Notes: a model not told the origin generated them from the sequence alone. A DNA stretch of 64,000 bases from Ralstonia sp. SET104 (GCF_003851545.1 NZ_BHVX01000001.1:310001-374000); one strand, 5' to 3'; positions 56,398-64,000 are shown, counted from the stretch's first letter. A program made the numbers and translations.

Positions 56398-58029
56398 TCA
56401 GGCGCGGATCTTCTCGGCACTGGCGGCGCGCGCCACCGCGTGCGCTCGGATCTCGTCGGACAGCGCCGTCGAGCGTCGCCGCGCCGGCGTACGCACAGGT
56501 TGGTTGGGTCGGGGCGCGTGCACCGCGTCCGGTGCGGCGGGCGCGTGCGCCAGTGCCACAGCGGGCATGGGCGTGGCGGCCGGCACCAGCGTGCGATACA
56601 GCGCGACATATTCACGGGCGGGCTGCGACCACCCGAAGTCGGTCGTCATGCCGTTGTATTGCAGGATGCGCCACGCCTGCGGCTGGGCGAAGATGCGCAG
56701 CGCGCGCTCAACAGCGGCCACCATGGCGTTGGCCGTATCGCCGTCAAACAGAAAACCGGTGGCGCCGTGCAACGCCGCTTCGGGCGAGCCACGGTCGGTG
56801 ATGGTGTCCATCAGTCCGCCCACGCGTGACGCAACCGGTACCGTGCCGTAGCGCATTGAATAAAGCGGCGTCAGGCCGCACGGCTCGAAGCGGCTGCCGT
56901 GCAGCAGGACGTCAGCGCCGGCATGCAGCAGGTGGGCGTAGGCCTCGGTGTAGCCGATCTTCGCGGCTACCTGGCGCGGATAGCGCGCCGCCAGTTCAGC
57001 CATGCCGGTCTCGTACGCGTGTTCACCGCAGCCGAGCACGACCACCTGCAACTGCGGGTTGGATTCCAGCAGTTGCGGCAACGCCTGCAACGCCACGTCG
57101 GCCATCTTCTGATGCGTCAGGCGGCTGCCGACGGCCAGCAGGGGTGCCTTGGCATCTTCGGGCAGCCCAAAGCGCTGCTGCAGCACGCGTTTGGCGGTGT
57201 GCTTGCCGCTCAGATTGGCGGCAAAGAACGGCTGCGGCAGCAACGGATCTTTCGACGGGTTCCACACATCGTTGTCGATGCCGTTGAGGATGGCAACCAG
57301 GTCTTGCTGACGCGCACGCAGCAGGTCTTGCATGCCGCAACCCGCGGTGTCGGTCAGGATCTCGCGCGCATACGCGTGGCTTACGGTGGTGATGCGGTCG
57401 GCCCACAGCAGGCCGGCTTTCATGAAGCTGAACTGGCCCCAGAACTCGGCCTCGTGCGCCGCATCGGGCGGCACACCAATATCCGGCACCACGCGCATCG
57501 GAAAATTGCCCTGGAACGCGAGGTTGTGCACGGTAAAGACCGTCTTGACCGGTACCTGCGCACGCTTGACGAACAGCGGTACCAGCCCCGCATGCCAGTC
57601 ATGCGCCTGCACGATGTCAAAGCGATGCACACCCGGCACGCCACCCGCCACGCGCGCAGCGGCCTGGCTGAAGGCGGCAAAGCGCAGCGCGTTGTCTTCA
57701 TACGGCTCGCCGTGGTCATCAAGGTACGGATTGCCCGGCCGGGCGAAGAGCGCAGGCGCGTCGAACAGCAATACCGGAATGCCCTGTGCGCCCATACGAC
57801 CGCTCAGCAGGCGCGCACGGCCGCCGGGCAGGTCGGCCCATTCGCACACGGTGTGCGTGTGCTGCAACTGTGCGATGGCGTCGGGATAGCCCGGCAGCAT
57901 CACCGTCACTTTCAGGCCGGCGCGCCGCAGTGCGTTCGCGCACGCCCCGACCATATCTCCGAGCCCGCCGGTCTTGGCCAGCGGCACAGCTTCAGAAGCG
58001 ACAAAGAGAACGTTCAGCGGCAAGGTCAT
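56398..58029 (-). CDS. glgA: glycogen synthase (ADP-glucose type)
   Basis: The ATG at 58029 gives 543 residues; CGGGAG precedes it. LNVLFVASEAVPLAKTGGLG contains the KTGGL ADP-glucose-binding motif of GT5 synthases. FTVHNLAFQG, LNGIDNDVW and the C-terminal GSRFEPCGLTPLYSMRYG are also diagnostic. The last 60 residues are an Ala/Pro/Arg-rich tail not typical of the family. It transfers glucose from ADP-glucose to glucan chains, but no glgC is present in this cluster, so ADP-glucose must come from elsewhere. It is the first gene of the eight-gene cluster. Confidence 0.92.
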   Translation of the reverse strand: MTLPLNVLFVASEAVPLAKTGGLGDMVGACANALRRAGLKVTVMLPGYPDAIAQLQHTHTVCEWADLPGGRARLLSGRMGAQGIPVLLFDAPALFARPGNPYLDDHGEPYEDNALRFAAFSQAAARVAGGVPGVHRFDIVQAHDWHAGLVPLFVKRAQVPVKTVFTVHNLAFQGNFPMRVVPDIGVPPDAAHEAEFWGQFSFMKAGLLWADRITTVSHAYAREILTDTAGCGMQDLLRARQQDLVAILNGIDNDVWNPSKDPLLPQPFFAANLSGKHTAKRVLQQRFGLPEDAKAPLLAVGSRLTHQKMADVALQALPQLLESNPQLQVVVLGCGEHAYETGMAELAARYPRQVAAKIGYTEAYAHLLHAGADVLLHGSRFEPCGLTPLYSMRYGTVPVASRVGGLMDTITDRGSPEAALHGATGFLFDGDTANAMVAAVERALRIFAQPQAWRILQYNGMTTDFGWSQPAREYVALYRTLVPAATPMPAVALAHAPAAPDAVHAPRPNQPVRTPARRRSTALSDEIRAHAVARAASAEKIRA

Positions 58030-58325
58030 GCTCCCGGAGGAATCGCCTGCCGGGCCATCAGCCACTTGCATGAGCAGTGGAGGGCGCCGGTGCGCGGCGG
58101 AGGTTTGCGATCCTCCCCATCGCGCAAGAGCTATGCCAGTCGGACAGACGCTGACAAGGCTGTGGGCTTCACCCACGCTGCCTTGGCTGTACGTGATGCG
58201 TGCGCTGCGGGAGCACGTGCGGGGTGTGCAACCTGCGGCGGCGCTGTGTAATTTCGCCTATGCGCGCAGGCGCACGTTGGAGGTAAGAGGGCACTTCAGG
58301 GCGTAAGCGCTCGGTTGTTCGCGTA

Positions 58326-58362
58326 ATAGAAAAAAACAATCGGAAAAATCGGATCAATCAAC
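58326..58362 (+). promoter_or_regulatory. candidate OxyR-binding site upstream of ahpC
   Basis: Four tetramers separated by exactly seven bases are present: ATAG (58326-58329), CAAT (58337-58340), ATCG (58348-58351) and CAAC (58359-58362). The OxyR consensus is ATAG-N7-CTAT-N7-ATAG-N7-CTAT; 12 of 16 positions agree. The site ends at the base before the proposed -35 box, the usual OxyR activation geometry. The assignment is by pattern only. Confidence 0.55.
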
Positions 58363-58391
58363 TTGTGCAATGCATCGAACGACGATACGAT
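58363..58391 (+). promoter_or_regulatory. probable sigma70-type promoter of ahpC
   Basis: TTGTGC at 58363-58368 and TACGAT at 58386-58391 are separated by 17 bases, about 40 bases upstream of the ahpC start codon. The weak -35 is in keeping with activation by a factor bound just upstream. The remainder of the 400-base gap to glgA (58030-58325) is GC-rich with no gene seen. Confidence 0.5.
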
Positions 58392-58431
58392 CCACTCCGT
58401 TGTCAACCAAGCAACCCAACCGAAAACCACT

Positions 58432-58995
58432 ATGTCGCTGATCAATACTCAAGTCCAACCGTTCAAGGCCCAAGCGTTCCATAACGGCAAGTTCATCGAA
58501 GTCTCGGATGAGTCGCTCAAGGGCAAGTGGTCCGTGCTGATCTTCATGCCGGCCGCATTCACGTTCAACTGCCCGACCGAAGTGGAAGACGCCGCTGATA
58601 ACTACGCTGAATTCCAGAAGGCTGGCGCCGAGGTCTACATCGTCACGACTGACACGCACTTCTCGCACAAGGTGTGGCACGAAACCTCGCCGGCTGTGGG
58701 CAAGGCCCAGTTCCCGCTGGTGGGTGACCCGACGCATCAACTGACCAACGCCTTCGGCGTGCACATTCCCGAAGAAGGCCTGGCCCTGCGCGGCACGTTC
58801 GTGATCGACCCGCAAGGCACGATCAAGACGATGGAAGTGCACGACAACGCCATCGCCCGTGACGTGAAGGAAACCCTGCGCAAGCTCAAGGCTGCCCAGT
58901 TCGTCGCCAACAACCCGGGCAACGTGTGCCCGGCCAAGTGGAACGAAGGCGCGAAGACCATCAAGCCGAGCCTTGACCTGGTCGGCAAGATCTAA
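58432..58995 (+). CDS. ahpC: alkyl hydroperoxide reductase subunit C (typical 2-Cys peroxiredoxin)
   Basis: The ATG at 58432 gives 187 residues, the family length. The peroxidatic cysteine is in FTFNCPTE near residue 47 and the resolving cysteine in NVCPAKW near 166. It reduces hydrogen peroxide and organic peroxides in the cytosol and is re-reduced by AhpF, encoded 125 bases downstream. A terminator lies between the two, so ahpF may be partly independent. Codon use is that of a highly expressed gene (mostly one preferred codon per residue). Confidence 0.97.
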   Translation: MSLINTQVQPFKAQAFHNGKFIEVSDESLKGKWSVLIFMPAAFTFNCPTEVEDAADNYAEFQKAGAEVYIVTTDTHFSHKVWHETSPAVGKAQFPLVGDPTHQLTNAFGVHIPEEGLALRGTFVIDPQGTIKTMEVHDNAIARDVKETLRKLKAAQFVANNPGNVCPAKWNEGAKTIKPSLDLVGKI

Positions 58996-59033
58996 GTTGT
59001 CAGGCTGTTGCTGCAGAAATGCAGCGGTAAAAA

Positions 59034-59054
59034 ACGGCCGGCTCTGCCGGCCGT
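59034..59054 (+). terminator. rho-independent terminator (attenuator) between ahpC and ahpF
   Basis: ACGGCCGGC and GCCGGCCGT form a perfect 9-bp stem with a TCT loop, followed by TTGCTT. Read-through would be needed for an ahpCF co-transcript. Confidence 0.8.
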
Positions 59055-59119
59055 TTGCTTAAGGGCAGGCGGCATGTGTCGCCCCCGGTTACAGAATCAA
59101 CGCTTATAAGGAAGTCGTC

Positions 59120-60694
59120 ATGCTGGATGCTGATGTCAAGGCCCAACTGAAGGCCTACCTCGAACGCCTCGTGCAGCCCATTGAGCTGATCGCCAACGTC
59201 GATGACAGCGAGGGCGCCCGCGACATGATGGACCTGCTGCGCGATGTGGCCGAGCAGTCCAGCATGATCGTGCTGACTGAACAACGTGACAGCGCAGAGC
59301 GTGCACCGTCGTTCCTGATCCGCCGCACCGGTTCCGGCGTGAGCGTGCGTTTTGCCGCCGTCCCGACCGGCCACGAGTTCACCTCGCTGGTGCTGGCGCT
59401 GCTGCAGGTGGGCGGCTATGCGCCCAAGCTCGAAGCCGACGTCATTGAACAGATTCGCAATATCGAAGGGGATTTCCGCTTCGAGACCTACATGTCGCTC
59501 ACGTGCCAGAACTGCCCGGATGTGGTCCAGGCGCTGAACGTGATGTCCGTGATCAACCCGCGCATCCAGCACGTCGCCATTGACGGCGCGCTGTTCCAGG
59601 GTGAAATCGAAGCGCGCCAGATCATGGCCGTGCCGACCGTGTTCCTGAACGGCGAAACGTTCGGCACGGGCCGCATGGGCGTGGAAGAGATCCTCGCCAG
59701 GATCGACACCGGCGCTGCCGCGCGCGATGCTGAAAAGCTCGCGGCCAAGGAGGCGTACGACGTGCTGATCGTCGGCGGTGGCCCGGCGGGCGCGGCGGCT
59801 GCCGTGTACGCGGCACGCAAGGGCGTGCGCACCGGTGTGGTGGCCGAACGCTTTGGCGGCCAGGTGCTCGACACGCTGGGCATCGAGAACTTCATCTCCG
59901 TGCAGGAAACCGAAGGGCCGAAGTTTGCCGCCGCGCTGGAGCAGCACGTGCGCCAGTACGACGTCGACATCATGAACACGCAGCGCGCGGTCAAGCTCAC
60001 GCCTGCGACCGCGCCGGGCGGCTTTGCCGAGGTGACGCTGGCCAACGGCGCGGTGCTCAAGGGCCGCTCGGTCATCCTGTCAACCGGCGCGCGCTGGCGC
60101 AATGTCAACGTGCCGGGCGAGCAGGAATACAAGAACAAGGGCGTTGCCTATTGCCCGCACTGCGATGGCCCGTTGTTCAAGGGCAAGCGCGTGGCTGTGA
60201 TCGGCGGTGGCAACTCGGGTGTGGAAGCGGCCATCGATCTGGCCGGCCTGGTGAGCCACGTCACGCTGGTCGAATTTGCCGGTGAGCTGAAGGCCGATGC
60301 CGTGCTGGTGCGCAAGCTGCAAAGCCTGCCGAACGCGACCATCGTTACCAACGCGCAGACCACCGAGATCACCGGTGACGGCCAGAAGGTCAATGGCCTG
60401 CGCTACAAGGACCGCGTTGGCGGCGTCGAGCACACAGTCGAGCTTGAAGGCGTGTTCGTGCAGATCGGCCTGGTGCCCAACACCGAATGGCTGGACGGTG
60501 CCCTGGAGCGCAACCGCTTCGGCGAGATCGTCGTCGATGCGCGTGGCCAGACCAGCGCGGAAGGCGTGTTTGCCGCAGGCGACGCGACTACCACGCCGTA
60601 CAAGCAGATCATCATCGCCACCGGTGATGGTGCAAAGGCCGCATTGTCGGCGTTTGACCACCTGATTCGCGTACCGCTGGCGGAAGCCGCCTGA
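59120..60694 (+). CDS. ahpF: alkyl hydroperoxide reductase subunit F
   Basis: The 524-residue flavoprotein has tandem thioredoxin-like folds at the N-terminus (about 1-195) with the disulfide TCQNCP near residue 130. The thioredoxin-reductase-like part begins [19 protein letters not shown], with the second redox centre YCPHCDGP near residue 346, NADH-binding [14 protein letters not shown] and [13 protein letters not shown] for FAD. It passes electrons from NADH through FAD to AhpC. AAGGA lies upstream of the ATG. Confidence 0.97.
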   Translation: MLDADVKAQLKAYLERLVQPIELIANVDDSEGARDMMDLLRDVAEQSSMIVLTEQRDSAERAPSFLIRRTGSGVSVRFAAVPTGHEFTSLVLALLQVGGYAPKLEADVIEQIRNIEGDFRFETYMSLTCQNCPDVVQALNVMSVINPRIQHVAIDGALFQGEIEARQIMAVPTVFLNGETFGTGRMGVEEILARIDTGAAARDAEKLAAKEAYDVLIVGGGPAGAAAAVYAARKGVRTGVVAERFGGQVLDTLGIENFISVQETEGPKFAAALEQHVRQYDVDIMNTQRAVKLTPATAPGGFAEVTLANGAVLKGRSVILSTGARWRNVNVPGEQEYKNKGVAYCPHCDGPLFKGKRVAVIGGGNSGVEAAIDLAGLVSHVTLVEFAGELKADAVLVRKLQSLPNATIVTNAQTTEITGDGQKVNGLRYKDRVGGVEHTVELEGVFVQIGLVPNTEWLDGALERNRFGEIVVDARGQTSAEGVFAAGDATTTPYKQIIIATGDGAKAALSAFDHLIRVPLAEAA

Positions 60695-60723
60695 AGCCGC
60701 CTGAAGCTGAAACGCGCTGCAGG

Positions 60724-60755
60724 AAGCCGGACCACGTAATCAGCGGGTCCGGCTT
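60724..60755 (+). terminator. rho-independent terminator of ahpF
   Basis: AAGCCGGACC and GGTCCGGCTT form a 10-bp stem followed by TTTCTTTTTCTTT. It separates ahpF from the convergent LysR-type regulator gene. Confidence 0.88.
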
Positions 60756-60781
60756 TTTCTTTTTCTTTGGCGCTTTGGCGC

Positions 60782-61669
60782 TCAGCCGGCAGCGGACTGC
60801 AGCACCTGTGCCCGCGCGCTGCACATATCGACCAGCCGATCGCGCAGCGCGCGCCCCGCGCTGTCGAGGTCCGGCCGCGCAAACAGTGCCAGCTCCAGCC
60901 CGCCGATTTCCGGAAAGCCATCGCCCGCGCCGAGCACGCGATGCCCAGGCTGCACGCTGCTGGCCGGTAACAGGCTCACACCCAATCCTGCGCTGACAGC
61001 CGCACACAGGCTCGCCAGGCTCGGACTCGAATACGTGATACGCCACGGCTGGCCGATCGCTTCCAGCGCGTGCAGCATCTCCTGCCGATACAGCGCGCCC
61101 ACCGGAAACACCACCAGCGGCAGCGCGGGTTCCGATGACCCGAGCGGCAGCGTGTGTGGTCGCTCGGCGCTGTCGATCCAGCAGACCGGTTCAGCCCAGC
61201 GCGCATGGCAATCGCTATCGGTGCCCCATTGCTTGACCAGCAGCATGTCCAGATCGCCGTTGCGGTACAGACGCAGCAGGTGGTGCGAGAGGCCGCTTTC
61301 CACTTCCAGCCGCAACCGTGGGCGCTCGCGCGCAAAGCTGGCGATGAGCGGCATCAGCGCGCCGCTGCCGAGGTCTTCCGGTACGCCCAGGCGCAGCACC
61401 CCCCCGGTGTGCTCGGGGCTGAGCGCTTCGCTCGCTTCGTTGGCCAGCCGCAGCAGACGGCGCGCGTAGCCGAGCAACCGGTCGCCTTCTTCGGTCGGCA
61501 GCACTTGTCGCTGGCTGCGGTCGAGCAGGCGGCAGTCCAATTGCTGCTCCAGCCGCAGGATTTGCTGGCTGACGGTTGATTGCGTCAGATGCAGGTGCTC
61601 GGCTGCCCGCGTGAAGTTGCCCGTGTCCACCACGGTGACAAAACTGCGTAGCAAGATCAGATCAATCAT
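60782..61669 (-). CDS. LysR-family transcriptional regulator
   Basis: The 295-residue protein has the winged helix-turn-helix at residues 1-60 (LRSFVTVVDTGNFTRAAEHL, QSTVSQQILRLE) and a substrate-binding domain after about residue 90. It is not OxyR: the conserved cysteine pair and OxyR N-terminus are missing. Its target is unknown. A 21-bp palindrome lies just before its start codon and is probably an autoregulatory site. The gene is convergent with ahpF. Confidence 0.9.
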   Translation of the reverse strand: MIDLILLRSFVTVVDTGNFTRAAEHLHLTQSTVSQQILRLEQQLDCRLLDRSQRQVLPTEEGDRLLGYARRLLRLANEASEALSPEHTGGVLRLGVPEDLGSGALMPLIASFARERPRLRLEVESGLSHHLLRLYRNGDLDMLLVKQWGTDSDCHARWAEPVCWIDSAERPHTLPLGSSEPALPLVVFPVGALYRQEMLHALEAIGQPWRITYSSPSLASLCAAVSAGLGVSLLPASSVQPGHRVLGAGDGFPEIGGLELALFARPDLDSAGRALRDRLVDMCSARAQVLQSAAG

Positions 61670-61673
61670 TCAA

Positions 61674-61694
61674 AAAATCTCTGATAGAGATTTT
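61674..61694. promoter_or_regulatory. palindromic operator at the LysR gene start
   Basis: AAAATCTCT-GAT-AGAGATTTT is a perfect inverted repeat with 9-bp arms and contains the LysR-type T-N11-A spacing. It lies five bases upstream of the LysR start codon. Its position suits autorepression. Confidence 0.65.
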
Positions 61695-61768
61695 GTCATT
61701 TAATTTTGAAATACATCGGCGTGCAAGCCGGTTGGGGCGGTGTAACGCGGGCGCCTCGAAAAAAACAC

Positions 61769-61797
61769 TTGTAATGCGAATCATTCGCATTTATAGT
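61769..61797 (+). promoter_or_regulatory. Fur-controlled promoter: Fur box within -35/-10 elements
   Basis: TTGTAA (61769-61774) and TATAGT (61792-61797) are separated by 17 bases, an excellent sigma70-type promoter. The spacer holds AATGCGAAT-C-ATTCGCATT (61773-61791), a perfect 9-1-9 palindrome fitting the classical Fur box. Iron-loaded Fur bound here would block RNA polymerase. Transcription should start near 61804 and run towards fur. Confidence 0.75.
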
Positions 61798-61803
61798 GCA
61801 TCC

Positions 61804-62053
61804 ATTCGACAGCGCTGCAGCCGATGGAACCGCCCCTCAGGGCGCATCACCCAAGGCACGGCGCATCGAACCGAATTTCGCTGCGTGCGTCGGCCGTTCC
61901 ATGAGTCGGCGCCCGGCAACCGATCTTTTGTGGGGACCGCTCTGACACACAGAGCGTTTGGCAGTAGCAAGCCGCCCGACAGTCGGGAAAGCACTCAGAC
62001 CCCGCTTTCCCGACTGCGACTTTCCCGGGCTGCCAGCCATGCCGTTTTTTTTT
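61804..62053 (+). ncRNA. candidate Fur-repressed structured small RNA or fur leader
   Basis: Starting at the predicted start site the RNA can form GCCGA-TGGAAC (61820-61830) with GTTCCA...TCGGC (61896-61910), enclosing CGCCC-CTCA-GGGCG (61831-61844). A second hairpin CGCTCTG-ACACA-CAGAGCG (61938-61956) is followed by TTT. A third, CAGTCGGGAAAGC/GCTTTCCCGACTG (61980-62016), is 13 bp. Nine T residues follow at 62045-62053. No reading frame in the region is convincing. It may be a RyhB/NrrF-like iron-sparing sRNA of about 155 or 250 nt, or simply a long structured 5' leader of fur. The T9 hairpin itself is weak. Confidence 0.4.
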
Positions 62054-62159
62054 CAGAACGCTGCGACCCCGTCTGCACAGTTGCGGCGCCCGTCGCCTCC
62101 GGTTCTGACCCGCTGTCGCACTCTGCCTGCTGTACCCAAATCCCGCCCCAACGAACGTC

Positions 62160-62624
62160 ATGCCAAACTCGACCGACCTGCCCGATTTGCATAGAGCCGG
62201 GCTCAAAGCCACGTCGCCGCGCGTCAGGATCCTGGAAATCCTCGCTGCTGGCACAGACCACGGCCGCCATCTGAGCGCTGAAGGTGTATATCGCCAGTTG
62301 CTGACGGCGGAACTCGACATCGGCATCTCGACGGTCTACCGCGTGCTCAATCAGTTGGTGGATGCCGGCGTGCTGCTGCGTCATACGTTTGAGGCCGGCC
62401 ACGCGGTGTATGAGCTGAACGAGGGCGCGCATCACGATCACCTGATCTGCCTGTCGTGCGGCCGTGTGGAAGAGTTTCACGACGACGCCATTGAGTCGCG
62501 GCAGGAGCGTGTGGCCAACGAGCGCGGCTTTGTGCTGCGCGATCACGCGCTGGCGCTCTACGGCGTGTGCCCGGCATGCCAAGCGGGAGCGGGTGTGTCC
62601 GGCACGGTTGGATTGAACGCGTGA
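62160..62624 (+). CDS. fur: ferric uptake regulator (Fur family)
   Basis: The 154-residue protein has the Fur layout. A winged-helix domain (LKATSPRVRILEILA, HLSAEGVYRQL, ISTVYRVLNQLVDAGVL) is followed by the metal-sensing segment EGAHHDHLICLSCGRVEEF. The structural zinc cysteines are CLSC and CPAC. It uses Fe2+ as co-repressor to bind Fur boxes; such a box lies 370 bases upstream. It could be a second Fur paralogue. The ATG at 62160 has only a weak ribosome binding site. Confidence 0.9.
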   Translation: MPNSTDLPDLHRAGLKATSPRVRILEILAAGTDHGRHLSAEGVYRQLLTAELDIGISTVYRVLNQLVDAGVLLRHTFEAGHAVYELNEGAHHDHLICLSCGRVEEFHDDAIESRQERVANERGFVLRDHALALYGVCPACQAGAGVSGTVGLNA

Positions 62625-62720
62625 TGTGATCCGGTAACTTGCTGAAACAGTATCGGCGGAATCATGGCGAAACTCACCGCGCGCTCTGGGTTCCAACTCC
62701 CTGTTATCCAGGAGATGCCG

Positions 62721-62972
62721 ATGCAACGCCGTCTGAAGTCCGAAGATGAACTCAAGACCTTGCTGGCCCGCTGCGTCCAGCAACATCCGGAATGCGCACA
62801 GTGCGAACTGCGCGCGATGTGCATTCACCGCCCCGACCACACCGGCTGCAATTGGAGCGCCGAGTTTGATTTTCCGGACGACGACGATGCCGCCGCCATT
62901 CGCGGCCTGTCGGTCGCCAAACGTCTGCTGACGCGCGCACGCACGCAGTACAACGTGGTGCCGGCGCAGTAA
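62721..62972 (+). CDS. small Cys-rich protein downstream of fur
   Basis: AGGAG precedes the ATG at 62721 by six bases; the frame is open further upstream to 62664. The 83-residue protein has five cysteines in CVQQHPECAQCELRAMC and HTGCNW within its first half, resembling a zinc or iron-sulfur knuckle. It has no signal peptide. It follows fur by 96 bases and precedes the feo operon on the other strand, so an iron-linked role is possible but unproved. No family was recognised. Confidence 0.65.
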   Translation: MQRRLKSEDELKTLLARCVQQHPECAQCELRAMCIHRPDHTGCNWSAEFDFPDDDDAAAIRGLSVAKRLLTRARTQYNVVPAQ

Positions 62973-62981
62973 CCGCGCTGC

Positions 62982-63287
62982 TTACCCTTTTGCCTGACGC
63001 GAAATACGCTCAAGCAGCGCGCGAGCGCTTTCACCGTGCCCCTGCTGTGCCAGCAGACGCGCATTCAGCACGAGATTTTCGAGGACCAGTTTGGCGATGC
63101 TCGCCGTGAGGGAAGCGATCACCTCGTCCGGGCTGAAGTGGGCCTCTTCCATTTGCGACAGCTGGCGCGATACCAGCTTGCAGACCAGGCCGCGCAGCAT
63201 CTGCTCATCGAAGGGCAGGTTAGCGAAATCTACCGGGTCTTCCTTCTCGACTTCCGCAATCAACTGGACCAGCAATTCTTCGGTCAT
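62982..63287 (-). CDS. conserved hypothetical protein
   Basis: The 101-residue protein is wholly helical in appearance, acidic at the start (MTEELLVQLIAEVEKEDPVDF) and has no membrane segment or signal peptide. An AGGGGGA-like ribosome binding site (complement of 63293-63301) precedes the ATG. It ends 9 bases from the convergent Cys-rich gene. A terminator at 63346-63366 separates it from the feo operon. No family was recognised. Confidence 0.65.
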   Translation of the reverse strand: MTEELLVQLIAEVEKEDPVDFANLPFDEQMLRGLVCKLVSRQLSQMEEAHFSPDEVIASLTASIAKLVLENLVLNARLLAQQGHGESARALLERISRQAKG

Positions 63288-63345
63288 GACGCGTCCCCCG
63301 TTCAGGTTTGGACCAGTCTACGCTTGCGTTCGCCAAAAATAAAAC

Positions 63346-63366
63346 GGGCCCGCGTGATGCGAGCCC
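63346..63366 (-). terminator. rho-independent terminator of the feo operon
   Basis: On the minus strand GGGCTCGC and GCGGGCCC form an 8-bp stem (one G-U pair) followed by GTTTTATTTTT. It lies 28 bases after the stop of the small gene at 63394. Confidence 0.85.
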
Positions 63367-63393
63367 CTTGGTGTTGTGGCGTTGCGTCGGCCG

Positions 63394-63714
63394 CTATTTG
63401 CGGCGCACGAAGCGGATCGGCTGTTCAACCGCCGCGGATGACGACGCTTCACCCGACGCACAGCCACTGCAACCGCTGCCGCATGCGCTGCCCGAAAGCG
63501 GATCGGAATGGCACGACGGCGACTCACCCGGCGTGAGCAGGCGCTGCCCGAAGGTGCGCATCCAGCCCGGCCGCGACGGCCGATCACACCAGCCCGCCAC
63601 ACGTGCCATCGCACGGGCACGCGTGGCTGGCGCATAACGGCTGGTCAGCGACAGCGCGCTCAGTGCTACGACCGTGGCGACAACGCCCGTTTCGACAACG
63701 TGATACACGCTCAT
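63394..63714 (-). CDS. small membrane protein with a Cys-rich tail in the feoB operon (FeoC-position, DUF6587-like)
   Basis: The ATG at 63714 overlaps the feoB stop by four bases (ATGA). The 106-residue protein has one membrane segment near its N-terminus (VVATVVALSALSLT). A C-terminal GSACGSGCSGCASG follows, which could bind iron or a cluster. It occupies the place of feoC. I recall such short proteins next to feoB in betaproteobacteria; the role is unproved. Confidence 0.7.
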   Translation of the reverse strand: MSVYHVVETGVVATVVALSALSLTSRYAPATRARAMARVAGWCDRPSRPGWMRTFGQRLLTPGESPSCHSDPLSGSACGSGCSGCASGEASSSAAVEQPIRFVRRK

Positions 63715-64000
63715 GTCAGCACCCGTGTGATCTGATAGGTGGCGAAGGCGGCCAGGTAGGCCAGCGCGAAGAGGTAACCGGCGGTGCCCGCCATGACTTT
63801 CCACGAATTGGTTTCGCGGCGGATGGTGGCCAGCGTCGAGATGCACTGCGGCGCGTACACGTACCATGCCAGGAAGGCCAGTGCCGTGGCCAGCGACCAT
63901 TGCTGGGAGATGATCGGCGCCAGTTGTGCTGCCGCATCTTCATTTGCAGCCGACAGCGAATACACCGTCGCCAACGCACCCACGGCCACTTCGCGTGCAG
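63711..64000 (-). CDS. feoB: C-terminal end of the ferrous iron transporter FeoB (partial)
   Basis: The frame is open to the window edge and covers the last 96 residues. REVAVGALATVYSLS matches the conserved segment near the end of the FeoB membrane domain, followed by APIISQQWSLATALAFLAWYVYAPQCISTLATIRRETNSWK and a last membrane helix. FeoB imports Fe2+ across the inner membrane using a GTP/ATP-binding domain that lies outside this window. It is co-transcribed with the small Cys-rich gene. Confidence 0.9.
   Translation of the reverse strand, partial: AREVAVGALATVYSLSAANEDAAAQLAPIISQQWSLATALAFLAWYVYAPQCISTLATIRRETNSWKVMAGTAGYLFALAYLAAFATYQITRVLT

Noticed and set aside
60782-61669. The LysR regulator next to ahpCF being OxyR
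   Set aside because: The N-terminus and the redox-active cysteine pair of OxyR are missing, so proximity alone does not support the name.
61693-62274. A 193-codon frame covering the region between the Fur box and fur
   Set aside because: It is Arg/Ser/Pro-rich with no family, runs through the hairpins and the T9 run, and overlaps the fur gene in another frame.

Overview
The window is GC-rich, densely coded DNA from a betaproteobacterium of the Burkholderiales. The gene content fits Ralstonia best, probably the pickettii / mannitolilytica / insidiosa side. This is an inference from the protein sequences, the Tat and lipoprotein leaders, the AMP nucleosidase and the treYZ-treS-glgE-glgBXA cluster. 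From memory, Ralstonia carries that cluster on its second replicon, so a chromosome 2 or megaplasmid origin is plausible but not shown. No rRNA, tRNA, CRISPR array, insertion sequence or prophage was seen.

Layout. 0-14.7 kb is mixed housekeeping and accessory material: a duplicated small membrane protein, a MASE4-only membrane protein and a MASE4-GGDEF diguanylate cyclase either side of an ECHDC3-like crotonase, an HExxH exported protein, a GlxA-type regulator divergent from an isonitrile hydratase, a nucleosidase, an LprI-like protein, a c-type cytochrome, a glycine-zipper protein with a natural His6 tail, a flavin disulfide reductase and a ChaA-type antiporter. 14.8-16.6 kb holds a secreted spherulin-4 / GH135-type glycosidase whose leader carries a c-di-GMP-I (GEMM) riboswitch, divergent from a small exported protein. 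16.6-18.9 kb: TauE exporter, alpha/beta hydrolase, two inverted perfect DnaA boxes, acyl-CoA thioesterase. 19.0-23.5 kb is a six-gene periplasmic copper-handling cluster. 23.8-31.2 kb: an AT-richer GT90 glycosyltransferase, a PhyH-type dioxygenase, a DUF2141 remnant, a carotenoid oxygenase, an M20 peptidase and AMP nucleosidase. 31.6-37.3 kb: a 7TM-PAS-GGDEF cyclase convergent with a histidine kinase that resembles autoinducer sensors, then an MFS transporter with a Tat-lipoprotein amidohydrolase.

37.4-58.0 kb is one co-directional cluster of eight alpha-glucan and trehalose genes, transcribed on the minus strand in the order glgA, glgE, treS-maltokinase, glgB, glgX, treZ, malQ, treY. Four junctions overlap by 4 bp. 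TreS and maltokinase would turn trehalose into maltose-1-phosphate, GlgE would polymerise it, GlgA offers the ADP-glucose route, GlgB branches, GlgX and MalQ remodel, and TreY/TreZ release trehalose again. No glgC, glgP or otsAB is present here.

58.4-60.7 kb is ahpC-ahpF with an OxyR-like site at the promoter. 60.8-61.7 kb is a LysR regulator. 61.7-64.0 kb is an iron region: a perfect 9-1-9 Fur box inside a sigma70-type promoter, a strongly structured RNA segment, fur, a small Cys-rich protein, and a feoB operon that runs off the right edge.

The strongest unusual signals are the c-di-GMP riboswitch on a matrix-glycosidase gene, the Fur-controlled structured RNA upstream of fur, the GlgE with an extra degenerate GH13-like half, the orphan MASE4 protein and the inverted DnaA boxes.
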